Shown: positions 35,847 to 43,952 of the stretch, piece after piece
How the letters are laid out: each line of letters opens with the position of its first letter
Numbering within the stretch: position 1 is the stretch's first letter
Assembly (NCBI GenBank): GCA_963764525.1
Contig: CAVXTC010000022.1
Span: forward strand, 62,001 to 126,000
DNA length: 64,000 nucleotides
Direction of reading: 5' to 3'
Source: DATDIC01 sp963764525
Lineage (GTDB): Bacteria; Pseudomonadota; Alphaproteobacteria; Acetobacterales; Acetobacteraceae
Made by a program: the position numbers and the translations under genes
The notes under the pieces: generated by a model
What the model was told of the DNA's origin: nothing
Seen by the model: only the letters and a program-made list of their open reading frames with translations
Databases searched by the model: none

Positions 35847-36776
35847 ATGGATCGTCACGTCGAGGCGTTCCTGGAGATGCTGGCAGCGGAGCGCGGGGCG
35901 GCGCGCAATACGCTGGACGCGTATCGGACGGACCTGGCGGATTTCGCGGCCTTTGCAGCCGGGCGCGGCGCCAGCGTGGCCGAGGCCGACGCGACGGTGC
36001 TGCAGGCCTACATGGCCGGGCTGACGGAAGCTGGGCTATCGGCCCGCACCGCGGCGCGGCGGCTGTCCGGGTTACGGCAATTCCACCGGTTTCTGCTGCG
36101 TGAGGCGGTGCGCCCGGATGACCCGACCCTGCTGCTGGATTCGCCCAGGCTGCCGAAGCCGCTGCCCAAATACCTGGCCGAGCAGGAGGTTGATGCCCTG
36201 CTGGCGGCGGCCGGACGGCGCCAGGGACGCTCCGGTGTGGTGGCACTGGCGGCGCTGGAAATCCTGTACGCCACCGGGATGCGGATCTCTGAGTTGCTGT
36301 CGCTGCGGCGGCCCGCGCTATCAGGCGATGCCGCGGTGCTGCTGATCCGAGGCAAGGGCGGCAAGGAGCGGATCGTGCCGCTATCGGCGCCGGCACGCTC
36401 GGCCGCCGCGGCTTTGGCCGACGGCGGCGTGTGGCTGTTTCCCGGACGGGACCGGCGGCGGCCGATGACGCGCCAGGGCTTCGGGCTGCTGCTGAAGCAG
36501 GTGGCGCTGCAGGCCGGCCTGGACCCTGCACGCGTGTCGCCGCACGTGCTGCGGCACTCCTTCGCCTCGCATCTGCTGGCGCGCGGGGCGGATCTGCGCA
36601 GCCTGCAAATGCTGCTTGGGCACGCCGACATCGCGACGACGGAGATCTATACGCACGTTCTGACGGCGCGGCTGGAGCGGCTGGTGCTGGAGAAACATCC
36701 ACTCGCGCAGGCGGCCCGGTCGGCTGTCCCATGCCCGACCCGGCAGCCGACAGGCGGCCAGCCAGCAAAGCAGTAA
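35847..36776 (+). CDS. xerD: Site-specific tyrosine recombinase XerD
   Basis: A 309-residue tyrosine recombinase that resolves chromosome dimers at dif with XerC. The N-terminal SAM-like domain (FLEMLAAERGAARNTLDAYRTDL) is complete. Catalytic residues are R in ATGMRISELL, K in GKGGKERIVPL, H and R in PHVLRHSFASH, H in LGHADI and the nucleophile Y in TTEIYTHV. Size, position beside aro genes and absence of phage genes favour the housekeeping XerD rather than a mobile integrase. A nonconserved tail SAVPCPTRQPTGGQ follows. Confidence 0.9.
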   Translation: MDRHVEAFLEMLAAERGAARNTLDAYRTDLADFAAFAAGRGASVAEADATVLQAYMAGLTEAGLSARTAARRLSGLRQFHRFLLREAVRPDDPTLLLDSPRLPKPLPKYLAEQEVDALLAAAGRRQGRSGVVALAALEILYATGMRISELLSLRRPALSGDAAVLLIRGKGGKERIVPLSAPARSAAAALADGGVWLFPGRDRRRPMTRQGFGLLLKQVALQAGLDPARVSPHVLRHSFASHLLARGADLRSLQMLLGHADIATTEIYTHVLTARLERLVLEKHPLAQAARSAVPCPTRQPTGGQPAKQ

Positions 36777-36780
36777 CAAA

Positions 36781-36892
36781 CATCTGGTATAATACCAACC
36801 GTCGCAACCCCTGACTCACAGGGAGGGGGCTAGGAATCGCTGCCGCATTCCGATTCGCTGCTCAGTGGTTAGGGCGGTTGGTATTATAGATG
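36781..36892. repeat. MITE-like inverted-repeat element between convergent xerD and tetR
   Basis: The ends TATAATACCAACCG (36788-36801) and CGGTTGGTATTATA (36875-36888) are perfect 14-base inverted repeats, extended outward by CATC/GATG after a three-base offset. They enclose about 73 bases without a gene. The size and the AT-rich termini in GC-rich DNA resemble a small non-autonomous element; a terminator role between convergent genes is also possible. A single related arm lies at 33914-33928. Confidence 0.6.
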
Positions 36893-37069
36893 GGGTATTC
36901 GGTCTGCGCTTTCGTTGACGAACTCCTGGTCGTAATCAATCAACACTGATCTGCTTTCGCTCGTCACCCGAGGCCGGAACCCAGAGCGCCGGCCAACCAT
37001 CGTCACCGGCCGTCGTTGAAGCCGAGGAGACTTTGCCGGATGCGGAGCGGCAAGAAGGCTCCACCGGCA

Positions 37070-37732
37070 TCAGGTTCCGCCGTCGCGACCGCGCTTCTTT
37101 GGTCGGAGGCGCCGGTAATGCGACAGGAACATTCGGATCGTCTCTTCGATCACGTCCTCGCCGGACACGGGAAGGCCTTCGCGCCCCATCATCCACGGCC
37201 ACAATGAGAACTCGTTGAGCATCCCCATGAGCTGATGAGCCGCCAACGTCGGGTCGCGGCAATCAAGGATGCCCACGGCATTCAGATGGGCGAAGTAGCG
37301 GATCAGGCGCTCCGGCTCGCGTTCCATCACGGTCGCGAACTCCTTCGCGATCCAGGGAAACTGCCGGCTGTCGGCCACGACCATACGGAGGAACCCGAGA
37401 TACTCAGGGTTCTTGTGGACGTCCAATATGATCCGGGCGACAAGGCGGAGCACCTCCTCAACGTCGCCGCTTGTTTCGATGCCGGCCGGAAACGCGTGCT
37501 CGAGCTGACCGGACACTCCAAGGAGCATCTCCCGGAAGATTTCTTCCTTGCTGGCATACTGGTTGTACAGCGTTCGGCGGGCCACGCCCGCGGCTTCCGC
37601 AAGTTCATCCATGCTCACCGAACCGAAGCCGCGTTGCAGGAACAGGCGTTGCGCGGCCTGGACGATAGCCTCCCGCGATCCGCCGCGCCGGGACTTCGGA
37701 TCGGCCTCATTTGAAAGATTATGGGCATCCAT
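37070..37732 (-). CDS. TetR-family transcriptional regulator
   Basis: A 220-residue TetR/AcrR regulator. The helix-turn-helix is REAIVQAAQRLFLQRGFGSVSMDELAEAAGVARRTLYNQYASKEEIFREML, in the classic order. The C-terminal ligand domain ends FLSHYRRLRPKKRGRDGGT and resembles the AefR-like type. Two identical operators lie immediately upstream (37746-37788), one close to the start, so strong autoregulation is expected. The natural target, perhaps an efflux or transport gene, seems to have been lost, because the divergent reading is only an antiporter tail. Confidence 0.9.
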   Translation of the reverse strand: MDAHNLSNEADPKSRRGGSREAIVQAAQRLFLQRGFGSVSMDELAEAAGVARRTLYNQYASKEEIFREMLLGVSGQLEHAFPAGIETSGDVEEVLRLVARIILDVHKNPEYLGFLRMVVADSRQFPWIAKEFATVMEREPERLIRYFAHLNAVGILDCRDPTLAAHQLMGMLNEFSLWPWMMGREGLPVSGEDVIEETIRMFLSHYRRLRPKKRGRDGGT

Positions 37733-37745
37733 GCGTTTTCCCTAT

Positions 37746-37761
37746 TGCACTCACTAGTGCA
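37746..37761. promoter_or_regulatory. TetR operator 1 (TGCACT-N4-AGTGCA)
   Basis: TGCACTCACTAGTGCA has perfect six-base inverted arms with a four-base spacer. It lies 14 bases upstream of the regulator start. An identical arm pair occurs 27 bases further away. Confidence 0.75.
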
Positions 37762-37772
37762 GACCAATATAC

Positions 37773-37788
37773 TGCACTGTGCAGTGCA
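37773..37788. promoter_or_regulatory. TetR operator 2 (TGCACT-N4-AGTGCA)
   Basis: TGCACTGTGCAGTGCA repeats the arms of operator 1 exactly with a different spacer. The centre-to-centre distance of 27 bases is about two and a half helical turns, suitable for two dimers. Confidence 0.75.
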
Positions 37789-38333
37789 TAGCAAGAGGGT
37801 GGGCGCAAGAGCACGACGCCGATCCGACCGTCCTTGCAGGCCAAACCCAACGCCCTAAGGTCGCCGTCATCCTCGTGACGGTGCTGGTGCAAGGGACCAC
37901 ACTTGCGCCGCTGATCCGCGCGGTCTGTCGCGATGGTTCGCCGTTGCAAGATGTCGCCGCGCTCTCTGAGATCGAGGCCCGCATGAAGATAGCTGGAGCG
38001 CAGCTTAGCGCCATTGAGAAGCACTGGCCGCGCGCGGACGGCACGAATCGGCACTCGGACCTCATCGCGCAATATAAGCTTCGTAACCACGCCGCGGCTC
38101 AGCGGGCCGAGGCTGGCCGCTCGTTCGCGCCGACACGTGACGAGCATTTCGACACGGTGCTGTCGGCTGTAGCCGCAGGGCGAGCTGAGCTGATCCGCCT
38201 GCATCGCTTGGGCAAGATCCACGATTCGGTCCTGCGTGCTCTTGAGCAGGAACTCGACCTTGAGGAAGTGACCGCCCGCCTGTCGCCATCTTCGATGACC
38301 CTACATCCGCTTGACGCCGCAAAGCGGCCATAG
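37779..38333 (+). pseudogene. C-terminal remnant of a CPA1-family Na+/H+ antiporter
   Basis: The open frame of 184 residues contains only the end of a NhaP-type antiporter: the last membrane helix VAVILVTVLVQGTTLAPLIRAV, then the cytoplasmic tail with AAGRAELIRLHRLGKIHDSVLRALEQELDLEEV. A complete protein would have 10-12 helices and over 500 residues. The first 20 or so codons run through the TetR operator and are not antiporter-like, so the breakpoint is near 37845. The remnant lies divergent from tetR, suggesting deletion of the regulated gene's main body. Confidence 0.75.
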
Positions 38334-38769
38334 CGCCCTCGGCTCAGGAATGTCTGGTTTGTCACCTTCAGCGATGTTCGAAGCAAGCCGTGAGGAGGCC
38401 CACGGATCCCACACGCGCGTTAAGTTCGATGGGTCGGTCGGACCCAACCAGAATCTACGGCTCGTCGTTGACGTTCTGATCCCGGTGAAGCACCTGCTGG
38501 TAGGTTTCGCCGTTACACAGGTGCCGATCGCCTCGATCACCTACTTTCATATAGAACTGGATAGCCCCACATCCTGCTCGCGGAGGGGCTTCCGGTGGAA
38601 AGTCTGCTGCCGGGCAGCGACCGCTCAGGATTCGAGACTGGCGGCTGTCCGCTTGTCCTGCATCCGGTGGTCGCGGCGGTGCGCGCCCGGCTGGCGTCGC
38701 GCTGCACCACGGCGTGCGCTGAACTCGGTCTATACCGGTAGCTGGCACCGCCTGAGGCGAGGAGTACAC
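38334..38769. other. Degenerate stretch with a gene tail (38565-38741)
   Basis: No complete gene is present. From 38565 to the TAG at 38741 the plus strand reads a protein-like tail (HILLAEGLPVESLLPGSDR, then HPVVAAVRARLASR, ending ACAELGLYR) that appears to be the 3' end of an unidentified gene. Bases 38334-38560 show nothing I can assign. The region looks like a junction of several deletions. Confidence 0.4.
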
Positions 38770-39549
38770 ATGACTGACGAACTGCTGTTCGACGTGCAAG
38801 ACGGAATCGGCCGGATCACGTTCAACCGCCCGGCGGCGCGCAACGCGCTGACCTTCGCGATGTATGAGCGGTTGGCCGAGATCTGCACGCAGGCCGCCGA
38901 CGACCGAAGCATTCGCGTCCTGGTGCTGACCGGCGCCGGGGACAAGGCGTTCGCCGCCGGCACCGACATCTCACAGTTCCGCGCCTTCGCCAGTGCGGAG
39001 GACGCGATCGCCTATGAAGCCCGCCTCGATCGCGTGCTGGAGGCGCTGGAGCGCTGTCCGAAGCCGACCATCGCCGCCGTGGCGGGCGCCTGCACGGGCG
39101 GCGGCGCCGGAATTGCCGCGGCGTGCGACATGCGCATCGCCGCCAGGGGCGCCCGGTTCGGCTTTCCGATCGCCCGCACCCTCGGAAACTGCCTGTCGAT
39201 GGCGAACTACGCGCGGTTGGCGGCGCTGATCGGCCCGGCGCGGGTGACCGAGATCGTGTTCACCGCCCGGCTGGTCGAGGCGGAGGAGGCGAAGGCGATC
39301 GGCCTGGTCTCCGAGGTGGTCGATGACGCGGCAACGCTGGCCGCCCGCGCCGACGAACTGGCGCGGCTGCTGGCGAGCCACGCGCCGCTGACCTTGCGCG
39401 CCACCAAGGAGGCGCTGCGCCGGCTGCGGACCCAAGGCCAGGACCGGGCGGACCATGACCTGATCCTGATGTGCTACATGAGCCGCGACTTCCGGGAGGG
39501 GATGGAGGCTTTCCTCGCCAAGCGTCCGCCGGTCTGGCGGGGGGAGTGA
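38770..39549 (+). CDS. Enoyl-CoA hydratase/isomerase family protein
   Basis: A 259-residue crotonase-family enzyme. The oxyanion-hole segments are DKAFAAGTDISQF and GACTGGGAGIAAACDMRIA. The usual catalytic glutamates are not in their standard positions (NCLSMANYARL region), so it may be an isomerase, a hydrolase or a divergent hydratase rather than a classic enoyl-CoA hydratase. The start at 38770 follows GAGGAG. It stands alone after a degenerate region. Confidence 0.88.
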   Translation: MTDELLFDVQDGIGRITFNRPAARNALTFAMYERLAEICTQAADDRSIRVLVLTGAGDKAFAAGTDISQFRAFASAEDAIAYEARLDRVLEALERCPKPTIAAVAGACTGGGAGIAAACDMRIAARGARFGFPIARTLGNCLSMANYARLAALIGPARVTEIVFTARLVEAEEAKAIGLVSEVVDDAATLAARADELARLLASHAPLTLRATKEALRRLRTQGQDRADHDLILMCYMSRDFREGMEAFLAKRPPVWRGE

Positions 39550-39640
39550 ACGCGGGAGTATGTAACGAAATCGTTTCCGCCCGGCGCCCTTGCCCGCTCC
39601 GCCGGGCGACCTCTCCCGCAAAGCGGGAGCGGCGGCTTCA

Positions 39641-40858
39641 TCAACCCTTCGGCTGAAATCCGTCGATCACGCGGCGAAACAATGCAAGCTGCCCCGCCGT
39701 GGTTTCATCCCAACTGAACCGTTCGGCGTAGGCGCGGGTAGCGGTACGGGCAGGTGGGTCGACGGCCAGCCGGCGCACGCCGCGCGCGATGGATGCGGCG
39801 GTGCGCTCGACGATCAACCCGGCATCCGGCGTCTGCACCACCTCGGGATTGCCCCAGATGTTGGTGGCCACCACCGGCGTGCCGCAGGCCATGGCTTCCA
39901 GCAGCACATTGGCCCAGCCCTCGCGTGAAGATGCCAGCACCAGCGCGTCGGCAGCGCCATACAGGGCGGGGAGTTCGGCATGCGGGCGCGTGCCGAGCAG
40001 GCGCGCCCGGCCGGTCAGGCCCAGGCGCCCGATCAATGCGGTCAGGCGCGGGCGCTCCGGTCCCTCGCCGACGATCAGCAGCTCCCAGTCCGGCAAGGCG
40101 GCGAGCGCCTCGATCACCAGATGATGGCCCTTGCGCTCGATCAGGTGCCCGACCGAGATCAGCGTCGGCCGACCCAGACCAAGCGCCGCGCGGGAGGCCA
40201 ACCGATCGGCGGGCGGCGTGAACACCGCGGTTTCCACGCCATTGCGCAGCACGGTCACCTTGTCGGGCGGCGCACCCAGTTCGACCAGCGCCGTCTTCAG
40301 CGCGCCGCTGACCGCGACCAGCGCCGCCGCGCCGGCGATCGCCCCCTGGATCAGTCGGCGCGGGACCGCGTGGCGCGGGATCAGGTTCACGTCCGTCCCG
40401 CGCGCGGTCACCACCACCGGGAGGCCGAGCCTGCGGCCGAGCCACACCGCGGCCACGCCGTCCGGATACATGTAATGCGCGTCGATCGCATCCACGCGTA
40501 CCCCATCCGCCAGCAAGCGGCGCAGGAACGGCAGCGCCGCCGCATACAGCAGGGCCGGCGCGAGTGTCATGCCGACTCTGGGGATCACCGGGTAACGCGG
40601 ATGGTGGACCACCAGACCATGCCGGATTTCGCGGCCGGCCACGCGCGCAAACGCCGCCCAGGCGCTGAACATGGGGGCGCTGAACATGGGGGCGCCGAAC
40701 ACGGGGGCGCGGCTGGGGAAGAACGGCACCGGCGCGACCACCTCGCTGGTCGCCTCGTCGTTGGCCACCAGGTGGCGCAGCCGGTTCTCGACGAAGATGC
40801 CGTGATTCGGTTGCTCGCCGTTGGGGAACAGCGTCGAGAAGGTCAGCAGGCGCAGCAA
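39641..40858 (-). CDS. Glycosyltransferase family 4 protein
   Basis: A 405-residue GT4 enzyme with GT-B fold. The N terminus MLRLLTFSTLFPNGEQPNHGIFVENRL is typical of exopolysaccharide glycosyltransferases. The nucleotide-sugar domain has SVGHLIERKGHHLVIEAL, LLIVGEGPERPRL, LPALYGAADALVLASSREGWANVLLEAMACGTPVVAT, including the EGWxNVxLEAMAxG donor-binding motif. A short tandem repeat near 40666-40705 encodes repeated APMFSA. The adjacent PrsT-like protein, 17 bases upstream, suggests joint work in polysaccharide export. Confidence 0.9.
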   Translation of the reverse strand: MLRLLTFSTLFPNGEQPNHGIFVENRLRHLVANDEATSEVVAPVPFFPSRAPVFGAPMFSAPMFSAWAAFARVAGREIRHGLVVHHPRYPVIPRVGMTLAPALLYAAALPFLRRLLADGVRVDAIDAHYMYPDGVAAVWLGRRLGLPVVVTARGTDVNLIPRHAVPRRLIQGAIAGAAALVAVSGALKTALVELGAPPDKVTVLRNGVETAVFTPPADRLASRAALGLGRPTLISVGHLIERKGHHLVIEALAALPDWELLIVGEGPERPRLTALIGRLGLTGRARLLGTRPHAELPALYGAADALVLASSREGWANVLLEAMACGTPVVATNIWGNPEVVQTPDAGLIVERTAASIARGVRRLAVDPPARTATRAYAERFSWDETTAGQLALFRRVIDGFQPKG

Positions 40859-40875
40859 GGCCGGCGACGAACCGG

Positions 40876-43636
40876 TCAGGAGCCCTTCGACATTTCGCTC
40901 AGCAGCCGCTCGGCGGCCGCCTTTTCATCGAACTGGCCCCGGGAAGCGACCACCTGGCGCAGCAGCTTGACTGCCTCGTCACGCTGTCCGGTGTCCTTCA
41001 GGGCCACCGCAAAATGGTACTGAATGCGCGGATCGGTCGTTCCGGCATTGGCCTGGCGCAGCAGGATCGCCCCCTTGGTGGGATCGCCCCCGGTGGTCAG
41101 GATCCAGCCCAGGGTGTCCGCGGTCTGGGCACTCGGCCCGAGCGAATAGGCTTGCTGGGCCAGGGTTTTCGCCTCCGGCGTGCCGAGCTTCTGATCCACC
41201 CAGGCGAGATTGTTGAGCGACCCGGTATCGTGCGGCTGCTTGGCCAGGATGGCCTGCAACGTGACCTTGGCGGCGGCGTATTTCTGCTGGTTGATTTGCA
41301 GGCTGGCGAGCAGGGCGGCCACCGCCAGGTCCTCGGGGTGCTGCGCGAACCAGTCCTCCAGCACCTTGTTCCGCCTCGTCCAGCTTGCCGTCCTTCACCA
41401 GCGCGCCGGCGACGCGCACCGCCAGGGTTGCTGAGGGGGCCGTGGCGGCGGCATCCTGATAGGCCTTGACCGCCTCTGCCGGCTGGTTGTTCGCCATGTA
41501 AAGATCGCCCTTCAGCGCCAGCGCGTCGGTGAACGTGCGGTTCTGGCTATAGAGCGCGTCGGCGGTGGCCAGCGCAGTCTGGATGCCGCTGGCCTTCAGG
41601 TCGATGAGTGCGTAATCGAGATACAACTGATAGGTGTTCGGCATCGCCGCGATGCCCGACTTGACCAGGTTGCGGGCGCCCTCGTTGTCGCCGGCCTGCA
41701 CCAACAGCGCGACAAGCTGCCGGCGCGCGGCCAGGTTGCGCGGCTGCTCGGCGACGATGCGGGTCAACGTCGTCCGCGCCTGATCGGTCTGCTTCAGCGC
41801 GATCTGGGCGCTGGCCTGCAGCCCAAGGAGCTGCGGGTCTGGCTGCCCGTTCGCCGAATTCGCGGTGACCAGGTCCAGCGCTTTCTGCGGCTTACCGGCG
41901 CGAATGTAAAAATCGCCGAGCGACTGGGTCAGCCTTGCGTCCTTCGGTGCCGCCGCGTGGGCGCGCTCGATTAGAGCGAGGCCGGCATCCTGCCGGCCGG
42001 TGCTCATGAGCGTCTCGGTCATCATGGTGAGCGCCGGCTCCGAGACCGGATCCTTCTCCAGAATGCCGGAGAGCATCTTTTCGTAGCCGGCCTGGTCGCC
42101 CTGCATGGCAAGCACGCGGGCGAGGTTCACCTTGGCCGGCATGAAATCCGGGTTCTTCTGCAGGATCGCCTCGAACACGGTGCGCGCGCCGGGGAGATCG
42201 AGCCGGGTGAGCTTCAGCAGGCCGTCGAGGTTTTGCACCAGCGGCGTGTCGCCTTGGGCGCCGCGAATCTCAGCGAGGGCCGCGGTCGCCTTGTCGGGAT
42301 CGCCGGTCTTGATTGCGGCGAGGAACAGCGCCTCGGCGACCTGGGGTTGCTGCGGCGCCAGCTTGAACGCGTGCTCCAGCTTGGCCAGCGCCTCGTCCGG
42401 ATGGTCGAGCTGCAGCAGCAGCGCCGACATCTGCGTGAGGATCCCGACATCGTCGGGCGCCATCGCCTCGGCCTTTCGGAGCGCATCGAGACCGGCCTGC
42501 GGTTGGCCCACGCTGGCGTAAGCGCGGGCCAGCACGTCGTAAGTCTGGACGTCGGCATGGCCGTCCCCGACCACCTTGTTGAGCGCGTCGATCGCCAGGT
42601 CCGGCCGGCCTCGCTCGAACTGGATGCGGGCGAGCAGTTTGGCCCCGCCGAGGTCGGCGGGCTCATGGGCGACAAATTTGCGCGCCGCGTCGTCGGCGAA
42701 ACCGAACTGGTGCAGGCCCTCCTTGACCAGCGCCTGCACGTAATAGCCGCGCGGCATGTTCTCGAAGCTCGGCGCCAGCCGCGTCAGGATGGTGTCGGCG
42801 GCGTCGTCGTGGCCGGCCTGGTGCAGCAGCACGGCCTTCAGGTACAGCGCCTCGACATTTTGCGGCAGCAGCGCCAGCACCGCGTCGTCATCGGCCTGCG
42901 CTTCCTTCATTTGGTTTGTTGCGATCAGCAGGTTGGCGCGCATCAGCCGGGCCGGGATGGCCGGCGGGCTGTCGGTCACCACTGCATCGAGCAGCTTCAT
43001 GGCACCGGCTATGTCTTTGTCCTGCGCCATGAGCTGCGCCTTGAGCACGCGCGCTTCCACCGATTTCGCATCGGCCGCCAATGCGTGCCCGAGCTGGTCC
43101 TCGGCCGCCTTCTTGTCCCGACGTGCCAGCGCCAGCCGGGCGCCGGCGATCCACGGCCGCACGCTGGCCGGGTTGAGCTGCTCGGCGGCGGCAAAGGATT
43201 TGCCGGCGTCATCGACCTGACCGAGCGCGATCTGCGCTGCACCGCGGTCGTACATGATCTCGGCATCCAGTTTTGGATTTTTGCCGCCCGCCTGGAATTG
43301 CCGGAGCAGATCGGCCGGCCGGTTCTGCATCAGCAGCGCCTGGCCGATCAGCGGTGTGGTCTGCACCTTGTCATAGCCGCGGGCCTCAGCCTCCCGGGCT
43401 TGCTGTTCGGCGGCCGCCGGATCGCCCAGTTCGAGCTGCACCTGGGCGAGAATGTAGCGCGCGGCGGCGTTCTGCGGGTCGGCGCGGACCGCGTTGCGCA
43501 ATTCGATCTGGGCGGTCTTGAGGTCGCCTTTCTGCATGGCGCCGCGAGCGTTCGCCAGATAATCCGCCGCGTGGCCGGCCAGCGGCCAGGAGATAAGGCA
43601 GGCTGCCAGAAGCAGCGAGGGAAGCCGGTATCGCAT
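40876..43636 (-). CDS. Large exported TPR protein, PrsT-like, frameshifted near the 3' end
   Basis: About 919 residues with a signal peptide (MRYRLPSLLLAACLISWPLAGHA) and then TPR repeats throughout, starting DYLANARGAMQKGDLKTAQIELRNAVRADPQNAAARYILAQVQLELGD. This opening matches the TPR proteins of the PEP-CTERM/exopolysaccharide systems (PrsT). One extra base near 41370 breaks LDEA-NKVLEDW; homology then continues to the end at 40876. The start at 43636 follows GGAAG; an in-frame ATG at 43651 is possible. The protein is probably a periplasmic scaffold for polysaccharide or surface-protein export, next to a GT4 gene. Confidence 0.85.
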
Positions 43637-43952
43637 CGCGTTCACTTCCATTCTTCGCCAGCAGCCTGCGGCGGTGGTCGCCCGCCATCGAGGCCGCGGA
43701 TCGCGTGTCCGTCGGACCCGGCGTCGTGCGGATTTCCGCTCCCTGACAGCGGCTCGAGCGGCGTCTGTTTATCACGCTCCGGCGCCTGCATGCCACCACG
43801 ATCAGCCGCTGCCGAAGTGGACCGAAGGCAGAAATTTCGATCGACGTTAATCGATCATTCATCCCCAGTCGAGATATTGCGCCAACGCGTCTCATAGTTT
43901 GGACGGCAGATGGGAAACGAGACGCCCAACAGACGCAAGGAGTTGTATTATC
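43637..43952. promoter_or_regulatory. Divergent intergenic region with an 18-base palindrome
   Basis: This 316-base gap separates the TPR and beta-helix genes and must hold both promoters. It contains the perfect palindrome-type repeat GATCGACGTTAATCGATC (arms 43839-43844 and 43851-43856) about 97 bases before the beta-helix start. The binding protein is unknown. The ribosome site AAGGAG precedes the plus-strand ATG. Confidence 0.4.

Noticed and set aside
35847..36776. Phage or island integrase
   Set aside because: Length, domain order and housekeeping neighbourhood fit XerD; there are no phage genes or attachment repeats nearby.
42233..43897. A 554-codon plus-strand frame across the TPR gene
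   Set aside because: It lies opposite a clear TPR protein with a signal peptide and shows no family features.
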